From Hyphomicrobium_A sp963812795 (lineage in GTDB: Bacteria; Pseudomonadota; Alphaproteobacteria; Rhizobiales; Hyphomicrobiaceae), in contig CAWEWG010000007.1 of the NCBI GenBank assembly GCA_963812795.1, forward strand, positions 806,001-870,000: DNA of 64,000 bases, read 5' to 3'. Below, piece after piece: positions 56,990-64,000 of the stretch. Each line of letters begins with the position of its first letter. Position 1 is the stretch's first letter. Under the pieces are notes generated by a model. The model was not told the origin of the DNA and did no database searches. It was given only the letters and a program-made list of their open reading frames with translations. A program made the position numbers and the translations under genes.

Positions 56990-58354
56990 CTACGCGTGAA
57001 TGAAGTCCTCGGTGCGGCGCTTGGGCTCCGGCACGTTCGAGACGAAGCGCGCCAGCGGCTCCAGGCCCGGGGGGACGGGGCCGCCATAGGCCCAGTCGAG
57101 CAATTCGACCGTATGCACCACCGGCACGTCGACACTGCCGGCAAGCTGCGTGATGCAGCCGATGTTGCCGGTGGCGACGACGTCCGGCTTCATGCGCTTG
57201 ATGTTCTTCGACTTGCGGTCACGCAAGGCGCCGGAGATCTCCGGCTGCAGGATGTTGTAGGTTCCGGCCGAGCCGCAGCAGATGTGCGATTCGGGGATGT
57301 CGACGACGCTGTACCCGGCTTTCACGAGCAGCTCGCGCGGCACGTCCTTGATGCCCTGGCCGTGCTGCAGCGAGCACGCGGGGTGATAGGCGACGCGCAG
57401 CGACGACCACCGCTTCGGCGCCCCAAGCTCGTACTTGCCGACGAATTCGGAGATGTCGTGCGCCAGCTCGGAGATGCGCGCGGCACGCGCCGCGTACTCG
57501 GGTTCGCGCTTCAACAGATGCCCGTAGTCCTTCACCATCGTGCCGCAACCGGAGGCGTTGGCGATGATGGCGTCGACCGGCCCCTTGGCCAGCTCCTTCG
57601 ACCAGGCGTCGACGTTGCGCTTGGCGAACTTAACCGCCGCCACCTCGTCGCCGAGATGATAGGTGAGGGCGCCACAGCAGCCGGCGCCGGCGGCGACGAC
57701 GACGTCGACGCCGCGCCGCGCCAGCAGGCGAATGGTGGAATCGTTGATGCCGGGGCGCAGCACCTGCTGCGCGCATCCCGCCAGCATGATGACGCGCGCG
57801 CGCCGGTCTTCCTCGGTCACGGCGGTGCCGGGGCCCTCGAATTTCGGCGACGGCGGCAGCACGGCGGGCGCCAGCTCGATCATGGCGGCGAGCTCCGTCA
57901 TGCGGAAGCGACGCAGCAGATGCAACCAGGGACGCCCGAGCGGAGCCAGCTTCAAGGCCATGCGGAAGCGCTCGGGGTAGGGCAGCACGTGCGCCAGTAG
58001 CCCGCGTACGAAGCGCTCCTTGAACGGACGTGGCGCCGTCTGCTCGACGTAGCTGCGTGCCAGATCGATCAGGTGCATGTAGTCGACGCCGCTCGGGCAC
58101 GTCGACATGCAGGAAAGGCAAGACAGGCAGCGATCGAGGTGGGTCTGCACCTCGAAGCTCGCCGGCGCGTTCTCCTCGAGCATGTCCTTGATGAGGTAGA
58201 TGCGGCCGCGCGGGCTGTCGCGCTCGTCACCCAGCAGCACGTAGGTCGGGCACGTCGCCGTGCACAGGCCGCAGTGCACGCAGGTGCGCAGGATGGCGTC
58301 GGCTTCGGCGACGCGCGGGTTCTGCAACTGCTCGGGCGTGAAGTTGGTCTGCAT
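56990..58354 (-). CDS. glcF: glycolate oxidase iron-sulfur subunit GlcF
   Basis: 454 residues. Two [4Fe-4S] motifs, CVHCGLCTATCPTY (about residue 25) and CLSCLSCMSTCPSG (about 76), then two cysteine-rich CCG domains (GAGCCGALTYH, HICCGSAGTYN). Passes electrons from the flavin subunits of glycolate dehydrogenase to the respiratory chain. ATG 58354, 18 bp after glcE. Last gene of glcDEF. Intact. Confidence 0.96.
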   Translation of the reverse strand: MQTNFTPEQLQNPRVAEADAILRTCVHCGLCTATCPTYVLLGDERDSPRGRIYLIKDMLEENAPASFEVQTHLDRCLSCLSCMSTCPSGVDYMHLIDLARSYVEQTAPRPFKERFVRGLLAHVLPYPERFRMALKLAPLGRPWLHLLRRFRMTELAAMIELAPAVLPPSPKFEGPGTAVTEEDRRARVIMLAGCAQQVLRPGINDSTIRLLARRGVDVVVAAGAGCCGALTYHLGDEVAAVKFAKRNVDAWSKELAKGPVDAIIANASGCGTMVKDYGHLLKREPEYAARAARISELAHDISEFVGKYELGAPKRWSSLRVAYHPACSLQHGQGIKDVPRELLVKAGYSVVDIPESHICCGSAGTYNILQPEISGALRDRKSKNIKRMKPDVVATGNIGCITQLAGSVDVPVVHTVELLDWAYGGPVPPGLEPLARFVSNVPEPKRRTEDFIHA

Positions 58355-58372
58355 GCGCTTAGGCTAATGCCC

Positions 58373-59593
58373 TCACAAATTGGCGTACATCCGGCCGGGA
58401 TTGAGAATCCCCGCCGGATCGAAGGCGGCTTTGAGGCCGCGGGTTAGCCGCTCGACTGGCGGGCTGAGCGGCTGGAAGACTTCAACGGAGGCGCGCACGT
58501 TCGGCTCGGCGCGGATCAGCATGGCGTGCCCGCCGTGGATGGCGGTAACGCGGCGAATTTCGGCCGTGCCGGCGTCGGCCGTGGCCGGAACCTCGAGCCA
58601 GATGAGGCCGCCGGCCCAATCATAATAGGCTTCGGCCGGCATGTACCGCTTTATGGCGGCGACCAGCCTGGGCGCCGTCGTCGGCTTGGTGGAAATGCGC
58701 CACAAGAGCGTCTGCCGGTTCGGCATGACCGACAGCCGTCGCAACTCGCTCCAGAAGTCGAGCGTCTCGCGATGGTCGAGTTCCAGCGCCTTGCCGTAGA
58801 CCTTGAGCGCCTCCTTGAGGCGCTGCTTGCGGCCGGCGACGGCGGCGGAGAAATTCTCCAATCGCAGCGCCGTCACCGACTTGTTCATCGACCTGAGGCC
58901 CGGGTGGTTGAGCCGTGCGGCAACGGGCGCCTGCAGGTGGACGGCGCCGGAAACCTCGACCGGCTGCACCATCGCCGTCGACAGCAGCTCGATCGCCAGG
59001 TTGTCGGGCAATCCGAGGAAGATGACGGTGGCGGCCGTCTCCGGCCACGGGATGACCTTGAAGGTCACCTCGGTCATCACCGCCAGGGTGCCCCAGCTGC
59101 CGGCAAGGCCGCGCGAGATGTCGTAGCCGGTGACGTTCTTCATCACCCGGCCGCCGGCCTGAAACAGCTCGGCACGTCCGTTGACGCCTTTGACGCCGAG
59201 CAAATGGTCGCGGGCCGCGCCGTACTGTACGCGCCGGGCGCCCGACATGTTGGTGGCAAAAACCGCGCCGATGGTCTGCGTGCCCTGCGGGCCGCCGGTA
59301 GCCGGCGCAAGATCGATCGGCTCGAAGGGAAGCATTTGCCCGCGCGCCGCCAGCTCGGCCTCGATCTGCGATAGCGGCGTGCCGGCGCGCGCCGACATGA
59401 CAAGCTCGTTCGGCTCGTACAGCGAGATACCGCGCAAGGAGGCCGTGGTGACCGTCACCGTGCCGTCAACCGGGCGGCCGATGGCGCGCTTGGAGCCGGA
59501 GCCGACGATCTCGATCGGCAGCCGCTTCTCGGCACAACCGGCGATGACGAACTGAAGCTCCCAGTCGGCGCCGGGGCGCTGCAAATCGCTCAA
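58373..59593 (-). CDS. glcE: glycolate oxidase FAD subunit GlcE
   Basis: 406 residues. FAD-binding type 4 fold: IEIVGSGSKRAIGRP, ATGGPQGTQTIGAVFATNMS, GRVMKNVTGYDISRGLAGSW, C-terminal GILNPGRMYANL. Partner of GlcD and GlcF in glycolate-to-glyoxylate oxidation. The start appears to be TTG 59593, with aaggag 7 bases upstream. 10 bp from glcD. Intact. Confidence 0.95.
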   Translation of the reverse strand: MSDLQRPGADWELQFVIAGCAEKRLPIEIVGSGSKRAIGRPVDGTVTVTTASLRGISLYEPNELVMSARAGTPLSQIEAELAARGQMLPFEPIDLAPATGGPQGTQTIGAVFATNMSGARRVQYGAARDHLLGVKGVNGRAELFQAGGRVMKNVTGYDISRGLAGSWGTLAVMTEVTFKVIPWPETAATVIFLGLPDNLAIELLSTAMVQPVEVSGAVHLQAPVAARLNHPGLRSMNKSVTALRLENFSAAVAGRKQRLKEALKVYGKALELDHRETLDFWSELRRLSVMPNRQTLLWRISTKPTTAPRLVAAIKRYMPAEAYYDWAGGLIWLEVPATADAGTAEIRRVTAIHGGHAMLIRAEPNVRASVEVFQPLSPPVERLTRGLKAAFDPAGILNPGRMYANL

Positions 59594-59603
59594 TTCCGTC
59601 TCC

Positions 59604-61061
59604 TTAGGCCGCCTGGTCCGAGCGCTCGGCCAATTCGAGCGCGCTCAGCGGGAAGACCTTACCCCGGTTCAGCAGCCATTGCGGGTCGAACACGCTTTTT
59701 ATCCGCATCTGAACGGCCAGATCGGAGGGCGAGAACTGCACCTCCATGAGGTCGCGCTTCTCGATGCCGACGCCGTGCTCGCCGGTGAGGCAGCCGCCGA
59801 CGGCGACGCACAGCTTCAGGATCTCGGCGCCGGCAAGCTCGGCGCGCCGCGCTTCGTCGGCGTCGTTGGCATTGTAGAGGATCAGCGGGTGCAGATTGCC
59901 GTCGCCAGCATGGAACACGTTTGCCACCTTGAGGCGATGGGCGGCGCAGATCTGCGCTATCTTGGCCAGAACCTCGGGCAGGCGCGACAACGGGATGACG
60001 CCGTCCATGCAGTAGTAGTCGGAAATCCGGCCCATGGCGCCGAATGCCGCCTTGCGACCCTTCCAGATGCGCGCGCTTTGGTCCGCCGAGGTGCTCGCCT
60101 CAATCACCGTCGGATCATACGCGCGGGCGATCTCGACGATGTCGCGCAATAGGCGGGCGATCTCGTCCTCGAAACCTTCCACCTCGACGATCAGCAAGGC
60201 TTCGACGTCAAGCGGATAGCCGGCCTTGGCGAACGCCTCGCACACGGCGATGGCCGGCTTGTCCATGTACTCGATGGCGACGGGGATGATGCCCGAGCCA
60301 ATGATGGCGGCAACGCACTGACCCGCGGCCTCGCACGAATTGAAGCCGAGCATGACCGGCCGCGCCATCTCGGCCCGCGGCAGGATCTTGAGCGTGGCTT
60401 CCGTGACGATGCCGAACTGGCCTTCCGACCCGACGATGAGGGAAAGGAAGTCATAGCCTTCGGAATCGAGATACGGGCCGCCGATCTCGACGATCTCGCC
60501 ATCCATGAGCACGATCTTCACGCCGAGCACGTTGTTTGTCGTCACGCCGTATTTCAAGCAGTGCGCGCCGCCGGAGTTCATGGCGAGGTTGCCGCCCACC
60601 GTGCATGCGAGCTGGCTCGAAGGGTCGGGCGCGTAGAAGAATCCCTCGGCCGAGACGGCGTCGGTGATGGCGAGATTGGTGATGCCGGCTTCGACCGTGA
60701 TGGTGCGATTGACGAAGTCCGTTTCGATAACGCGGTTCATGCGCGAGGTGCCGATGACGATGGAATCGGCCGAAGGCAGCGCGCCCCCGCACAACGACGT
60801 TCCGGCGCCGCGCGGCACGACCTTCAGTTGGGCCTGATGGCAGTACTTGAGAAGCTTCGACACGTCCTCGGTCGAGCGCGGCAGTACGACGGCGAGAGGG
60901 ATCTGCCGGTAGGCGGTCAGCGCGTCCGTTTCGAACGCCCGCCGTCCTTCTTCTTCCGAGATCACGCCCTCGATACCAATCAGCGCCTCCAGATCCTTGA
61001 TGATGGCGGCGCTCCGGTCGAGCACGGTCCGGTCGGGCTCCGGCATCCTCGACAGCGTCAT
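59604..61061 (-). CDS. glcD: glycolate oxidase catalytic subunit GlcD
   Basis: 485 residues. FAD domain VVPRGAGTSLCGGALPSADS, GGNLAMNSGGAHCLKYGVTT, C-terminal GDGNLHPLILYN, CLTGEHGVGIEKRDLM with the catalytic His pair. Oxidises glycolate (possibly D-lactate as well). First gene of glcDEF, divergent from a LysR regulator across 210 bp. ATG 61061, alternative 61046. Intact. Confidence 0.96.
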   Translation of the reverse strand: MTLSRMPEPDRTVLDRSAAIIKDLEALIGIEGVISEEEGRRAFETDALTAYRQIPLAVVLPRSTEDVSKLLKYCHQAQLKVVPRGAGTSLCGGALPSADSIVIGTSRMNRVIETDFVNRTITVEAGITNLAITDAVSAEGFFYAPDPSSQLACTVGGNLAMNSGGAHCLKYGVTTNNVLGVKIVLMDGEIVEIGGPYLDSEGYDFLSLIVGSEGQFGIVTEATLKILPRAEMARPVMLGFNSCEAAGQCVAAIIGSGIIPVAIEYMDKPAIAVCEAFAKAGYPLDVEALLIVEVEGFEDEIARLLRDIVEIARAYDPTVIEASTSADQSARIWKGRKAAFGAMGRISDYYCMDGVIPLSRLPEVLAKIAQICAAHRLKVANVFHAGDGNLHPLILYNANDADEARRAELAGAEILKLCVAVGGCLTGEHGVGIEKRDLMEVQFSPSDLAVQMRIKSVFDPQWLLNRGKVFPLSALELAERSDQAA

Positions 61062-61167
61062 GTATTTCTCCGGGTCCGCAGTTCAGCGGCAGACGACCTA
61101 GATTTGGAATATGGCGTTACGGCCGTTGCCGGCAAACTGAAACGATAGTACGACCGTACAGGTTTTC

Positions 61168-61182
61168 TATCGCTGGCCGATA
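61168..61182. promoter_or_regulatory. candidate LysR binding dyad in the glcD / LysR spacer
   Basis: TATCG (61168-61172) - 5 nt - CGATA (61178-61182), an inverted repeat close to the LysR-box style, midway between divergent glcD and the LysR gene. Supported only by position and symmetry. Confidence 0.35.
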
Positions 61183-61271
61183 CCCTAATGTCGACATCCG
61201 TCATACTTTAAATTCGTTGGCCGCCCGCCGGCTGCAAGGGCAGTCGGGGTCTCTTCGCCTTCGGGGGACAA

Positions 61272-62261
61272 GTGACCGCGATCAGTGATCTCGACATATT
61301 CGCACGCGTCGCCCGCACCGGCAACATGTCGGCCGCCGGCCGCGAGATGGGCCTATCCCCGGCCGTCGTATCCAAGCGCATCAGCCAGCTCGAGGAGCGC
61401 CTCGGGACGCGCTTGTTTCAGCGCACGACCCGGCATTTGACGCTGACCGAGACGGGCGCGGGATATTTCAAGCGCGTCGTCGACATCCTCAGCCTGTGCG
61501 AGGAGGCGGAAGACTTTGTCAGTCGGCGTAACACCAAACCGCGCGGGTTGTTGAAAGTGACGATGCCGACGGCATTCAGCCGGCTGCACATCGCCCCCTA
61601 CCTCGACAATTTCCTCGCCCGTTATCCCGAGATAGAGCTCGACGTGCATATCGGCGACGCATTCGTCGACATCATCCGCGAAGGCTTCGACCTCGCCATT
61701 CGCATCGGCGAGTTAGAAGATTCTTCGCTCGTCGCCCGCCGGATCGCCTCCGACACTCGCGTCGTCTGTGCTGCACCGGCGTACCTCGAGCGGCTCGGCA
61801 CACCAGTGGATCTCGTCGACCTAGAAGCCCACAACTGCCTTGCCGCCGACACGGCTGAGGTGTGGCGGCTCGAAGGTCCGGCCGGCGAGTCGCAATTCCA
61901 TCCGCACGGCAACGTGCGGTCCGATTCCGGCGAGTTTATCCGCGAGCTGGTGCTGGCGGGTGTCGGCATCGGTCTGCTGTCGACCTGGGACATCGGGCAT
62001 GCGCTGCGCAGCGGCGCATTGCGCGTCGTTCTGCCGGAATATCGCGCCGCCTCGAGTGCTGCCGTGTATGCGGTCTACCCCAGTCGCGAGTTCATGCCTG
62101 CCAAGGTCAACGTTCTGATCGAGTTCCTGGCCGACCTCTACGGGAGCGAGCCCTACTGGGACAAGGACTTGGACCTCGACAAAGTCGGCCAAGTCCGCCC
62201 CGCCGCGAGGCAGATTTCCCGCCGCGTCGGCAAGGCGAGCCCCGTGGCGGCGACGCGCTGA
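61272..62261 (+). CDS. LysR-family transcriptional regulator
   Basis: 329 residues. N-terminal helix-turn-helix ISDLDIFARVARTGNMSAAG, VVSKRISQLEERLGTRLFQR, then a substrate-binding domain (LDVHIGDAFVDIIREGFDLA, GVGIGLLSTWDIG). GTG 61272 behind gggggac. The group resembles DsdC/CrgA-like regulators with broad distribution. Divergence from glcDEF makes control of glycolate genes likely, with a 2-hydroxyacid as possible inducer (inference). Intact. Confidence 0.92.
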   Translation: MTAISDLDIFARVARTGNMSAAGREMGLSPAVVSKRISQLEERLGTRLFQRTTRHLTLTETGAGYFKRVVDILSLCEEAEDFVSRRNTKPRGLLKVTMPTAFSRLHIAPYLDNFLARYPEIELDVHIGDAFVDIIREGFDLAIRIGELEDSSLVARRIASDTRVVCAAPAYLERLGTPVDLVDLEAHNCLAADTAEVWRLEGPAGESQFHPHGNVRSDSGEFIRELVLAGVGIGLLSTWDIGHALRSGALRVVLPEYRAASSAAVYAVYPSREFMPAKVNVLIEFLADLYGSEPYWDKDLDLDKVGQVRPAARQISRRVGKASPVAATR

Positions 62262-62379
62262 GCGCTCCGCCACGCTGCGTAGAAAATGCGACGATCGCAG
62301 CCCCTCGGGCGGTCGTCTTCCCTTGATCGTCGTCGCGGCATTTGCTCAGGTGGCACGAAATGCACGGAGGGAGAGCGTC

Positions 62380-62757
62380 ATGCGCAGGGCAATACTCGCG
62401 GTCGCGGCCATGCTTCCCGCCGTTGGAGTGCCGGCTTTGGCGCAGGACGCCTCGAAGGGTGAGGCCGTTTTCAAGCGCTGCCGCGCCTGCCACGCGATCG
62501 GCCCAGCAGCCAAGAACAAGGCCGGCCCTGTGCTCACCGGCATCGTCGGCAAGAAGGCGGCGAGCATCCCGGGTTTCAACTACTCCGATGCGATGAAGGA
62601 GGCCGCCGGCCGCGGCTTGACGTGGACGGAGCCAGAGCTGACGAAGTTCCTCGAAGCGCCCGACGTGGCCATCCCCAATAACGTCATGGCCTTTCCCGGC
62701 ATCAAGAACCCGGCGGACCTCAAAGACCTCGTCGCCTTCCTGAAGCTGCACAAGTAG
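62380..62757 (+). CDS. class I cytochrome c (c2-like)
   Basis: 125 residues with signal peptide (MRRAILAVAAMLPAVGVPAL, cleavage after AQA/AQD). Heme site FKRCRACHAIG (Cys34, Cys37, His38), axial Met103 in NNVMAFPGI. Soluble periplasmic electron carrier of the cytochrome c2/c550 type. It sits between the LysR regulator and lutA, so it could accept electrons from 2-hydroxyacid dehydrogenases, but that is inference. ATG 62380; upstream in-frame codons are not signal-like. Confidence 0.93.
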   Translation: MRRAILAVAAMLPAVGVPALAQDASKGEAVFKRCRACHAIGPAAKNKAGPVLTGIVGKKAASIPGFNYSDAMKEAAGRGLTWTEPELTKFLEAPDVAIPNNVMAFPGIKNPADLKDLVAFLKLHK

Positions 62758-62788
62758 CAGCGCTGCCTACAGCCCAGGCGGGACACCT

Positions 62789-63589
62789 ATGAGTGAAGGC
62801 TATGCAAGGCGGCCGCGCGTCGGGCTCTTCGTCACTTGCCTCGTCGACGTCATGCGCCCCTCCGTCGGCTTTGCCGCCATTCGGCTGTTGGAGGCCTCGG
62901 GCTGCGTGGTGGACGTGCCGAAGGCGCAGACGTGCTGCGGCCAGCCAGCCTATAACAGCGGGGAGACGCCAGGCGCCCGCGCCATCGCATTGAAGACGAT
63001 CGCGGCGTTCGACGGCTACGACTACGTCGTGGCGCCGTCCGGGTCGTGCGCGGCGATGCTGAAGCTGCACTATCCGCGCCTCATGGCCGGCGACGACGAA
63101 GCCGAGCGGCGTGCACGCGCATTCGCCGAACGCGTCCATGAGCTCGTTTCATTCCTGGTCGACGTCCGCGGCATGTCGAGGGTGCCGGGCAGCTTCCAGG
63201 GCCGCGTGACCTACCATGACGGTTGCTCTGGCCTGCGCGAGCTGAAGATCAAGCAGCAGCCGCGCCGCCTGCTCGCCGCCATGCCGGGATTGGAGCTGAT
63301 CGAGATGCCGGGCACCGAGACCTGCTGCGGTTTCGGCGGGCTGTTCTCGGTGAAGTTTCCCGACATCTCCAATGCCATGGTCTCGGCCAAGGCCAAGAGC
63401 AGCGAGGCAACCGGCGCGGAGCTGATGTTGTCGGGGGAGCTCGGCTGCCTCCTGAATGTCGCCGGGAAACTGTCGCGGCAAGGATCGACGATCGCGTGCC
63501 GTCACGTGGCCGAGGTGCTCGCCGGCGAGATGGATGCGCCGCCGCTTGCGCGTCCGGCATCGGGGGCGCGTCATGAAGCGGGGCGCTGA
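62789..63589 (+). CDS. lutA: lactate-utilisation (Fe-S)-binding protein LutA
   Basis: 266 residues. Two CCG domains: VGLFVTCLVDVMRPSVGFAA with AQTCCGQPAYNSGE, and RVTYHDGCSGLRELKI with TETCCGFGGLFSVKFPDIS. LutA works with LutB and LutC in L-lactate oxidation to pyruvate. ATG 62789. The last 17 bp overlap lutB, so the genes are coupled. Confidence 0.93.
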   Translation: MSEGYARRPRVGLFVTCLVDVMRPSVGFAAIRLLEASGCVVDVPKAQTCCGQPAYNSGETPGARAIALKTIAAFDGYDYVVAPSGSCAAMLKLHYPRLMAGDDEAERRARAFAERVHELVSFLVDVRGMSRVPGSFQGRVTYHDGCSGLRELKIKQQPRRLLAAMPGLELIEMPGTETCCGFGGLFSVKFPDISNAMVSAKAKSSEATGAELMLSGELGCLLNVAGKLSRQGSTIACRHVAEVLAGEMDAPPLARPASGARHEAGR

Positions 63590-64000
63590 CTTCGAAGCGG
63601 GGGTCGCCGCGGCGCTGGCGAATGACTCGCTGCAGGCCGCGCTCGCCGATGTTCCCGCCGGCTTCGTCGCCGGTCGCGCGTGGGTCAAAGCGGCGATGCC
63701 GGAGTTCGAGGCGCTGCGCCGCACGGGTCGCGACATTCGCGATCACACGCTGGCGCACCTCGATGCCTACCTTGAGATGTTCGAGCGCAACGCGGTTCGC
63801 GCCGGTGCACAAGTACACTGGGCAGAAAACGCCGCCGACGCCTGCGACATCATTCTTGGCATCTGCCGCGAGGCCGGCGCGCGGATCGTCACCAAGAGCA
63901 AGTCGATGGTCTCCGAGGAGGTCGGGCTGCGGGCGCGCCTGGAGGAGGCCGCGCTGGAGGTGGTCGAGACCGATCTTGGCGAGTACATCATCCAGATCCG
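63573..64000 (+). CDS. lutB: lactate-utilisation iron-sulfur protein LutB, 5' part only
   Basis: First 142 residues, cut by the window edge. FEAGVAAALANDSLQAALA, VHWAENAADACDIILGICRE, IVTKSKSMVSEEVGLRARLE are the LutB/YkgF N-terminal pattern; the ferredoxin-type cluster sites lie beyond the end. ATG 63573 inside lutA. lutC is expected next. Confidence 0.9.
   Translation, partial: MKRGADFEAGVAAALANDSLQAALADVPAGFVAGRAWVKAAMPEFEALRRTGRDIRDHTLAHLDAYLEMFERNAVRAGAQVHWAENAADACDIILGICREAGARIVTKSKSMVSEEVGLRARLEEAALEVVETDLGEYIIQI

Overview
The window is GC-rich DNA from an alphaproteobacterium, most likely order Hyphomicrobiales (Rhizobiales) near the Xanthobacteraceae/Bradyrhizobiaceae. The evidence is the gene order ChvI-ChvG-HPr kinase-EIIA-HPr, AhcY, DivL, a TsaE-phosphotransferase fusion, a MurU-like transferase, AddB-AddA and TrxA; the DUF4170/MsbA/DUF374/WaaA/LpxK/DUF2093 lipid A locus; and intergenic palindromes of the kind common in these genomes. 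I saw no rRNA, tRNA, CRISPR array, integrase or transposase.

Layout. 1-4561: a DUF3754 protein (cut by the window edge), a membrane-tethered J-domain protein, a bactofilin, an exported protein-isoaspartate methyltransferase and a small exported protein. 4619-24449: a long leftward block with trxA, addAB, MurU-like and TsaE/AmgK-like (cell-wall sugar recycling and tRNA t6A), divL, ahcY, then ptsH, EIIA, hprK, chvG and chvI; a TadG-like gene interrupts it on the other strand. 24585-30536: HugZ, small membrane proteins, a two-fragment scrap of pyrE and hugZ, an L,D-transpeptidase, a small secreted protein, pyrE and a 167-bp palindromic element. 30625-37493: an ArnT-like glycosyltransferase, a redoxin with a His/Cys-rich tail, a HAD hydrolase, a lower-GC HNH-like gene, small secreted proteins, repeats and a second copy of the 167-bp element. 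37490-43938: rsmD-rluB, tadA, DUF2171, patatin, purD and xseA. 44016-51531: the lipid A/LPS locus (DUF2093, lpxK, DUF374-WaaA, a tyrosine phosphatase, an MsbA-type exporter, DUF4170), then ubiA. 51640-54961: repeats, one unrecognised gene and hisS. 54965-64000: a metallophosphatase, a Tat-exported clostripain-like protease, glcFED with a divergent LysR regulator, a cytochrome c and the start of a lutAB operon, together a 2-hydroxyacid oxidation region.

A warning governs the whole annotation. Many obviously functional genes (addA, addB, hprK, hisS, msbA-like, the J protein and others) are broken by single-base indels. Where I could reconstruct the frame by hand, nearly every case is one extra base. 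This looks like insertion-biased sequencing or assembly error, not gene decay. I therefore list such genes as CDS spanning the break and give the approximate break points.

The most unusual non-coding material is the 167-bp bipartite palindrome present twice (30370 and 37327), a roughly 280-bp dispersed repeat in three copies, three 25-bp palindromic repeats at the end of ptsH, and the pyrE/hugZ fragment junction.
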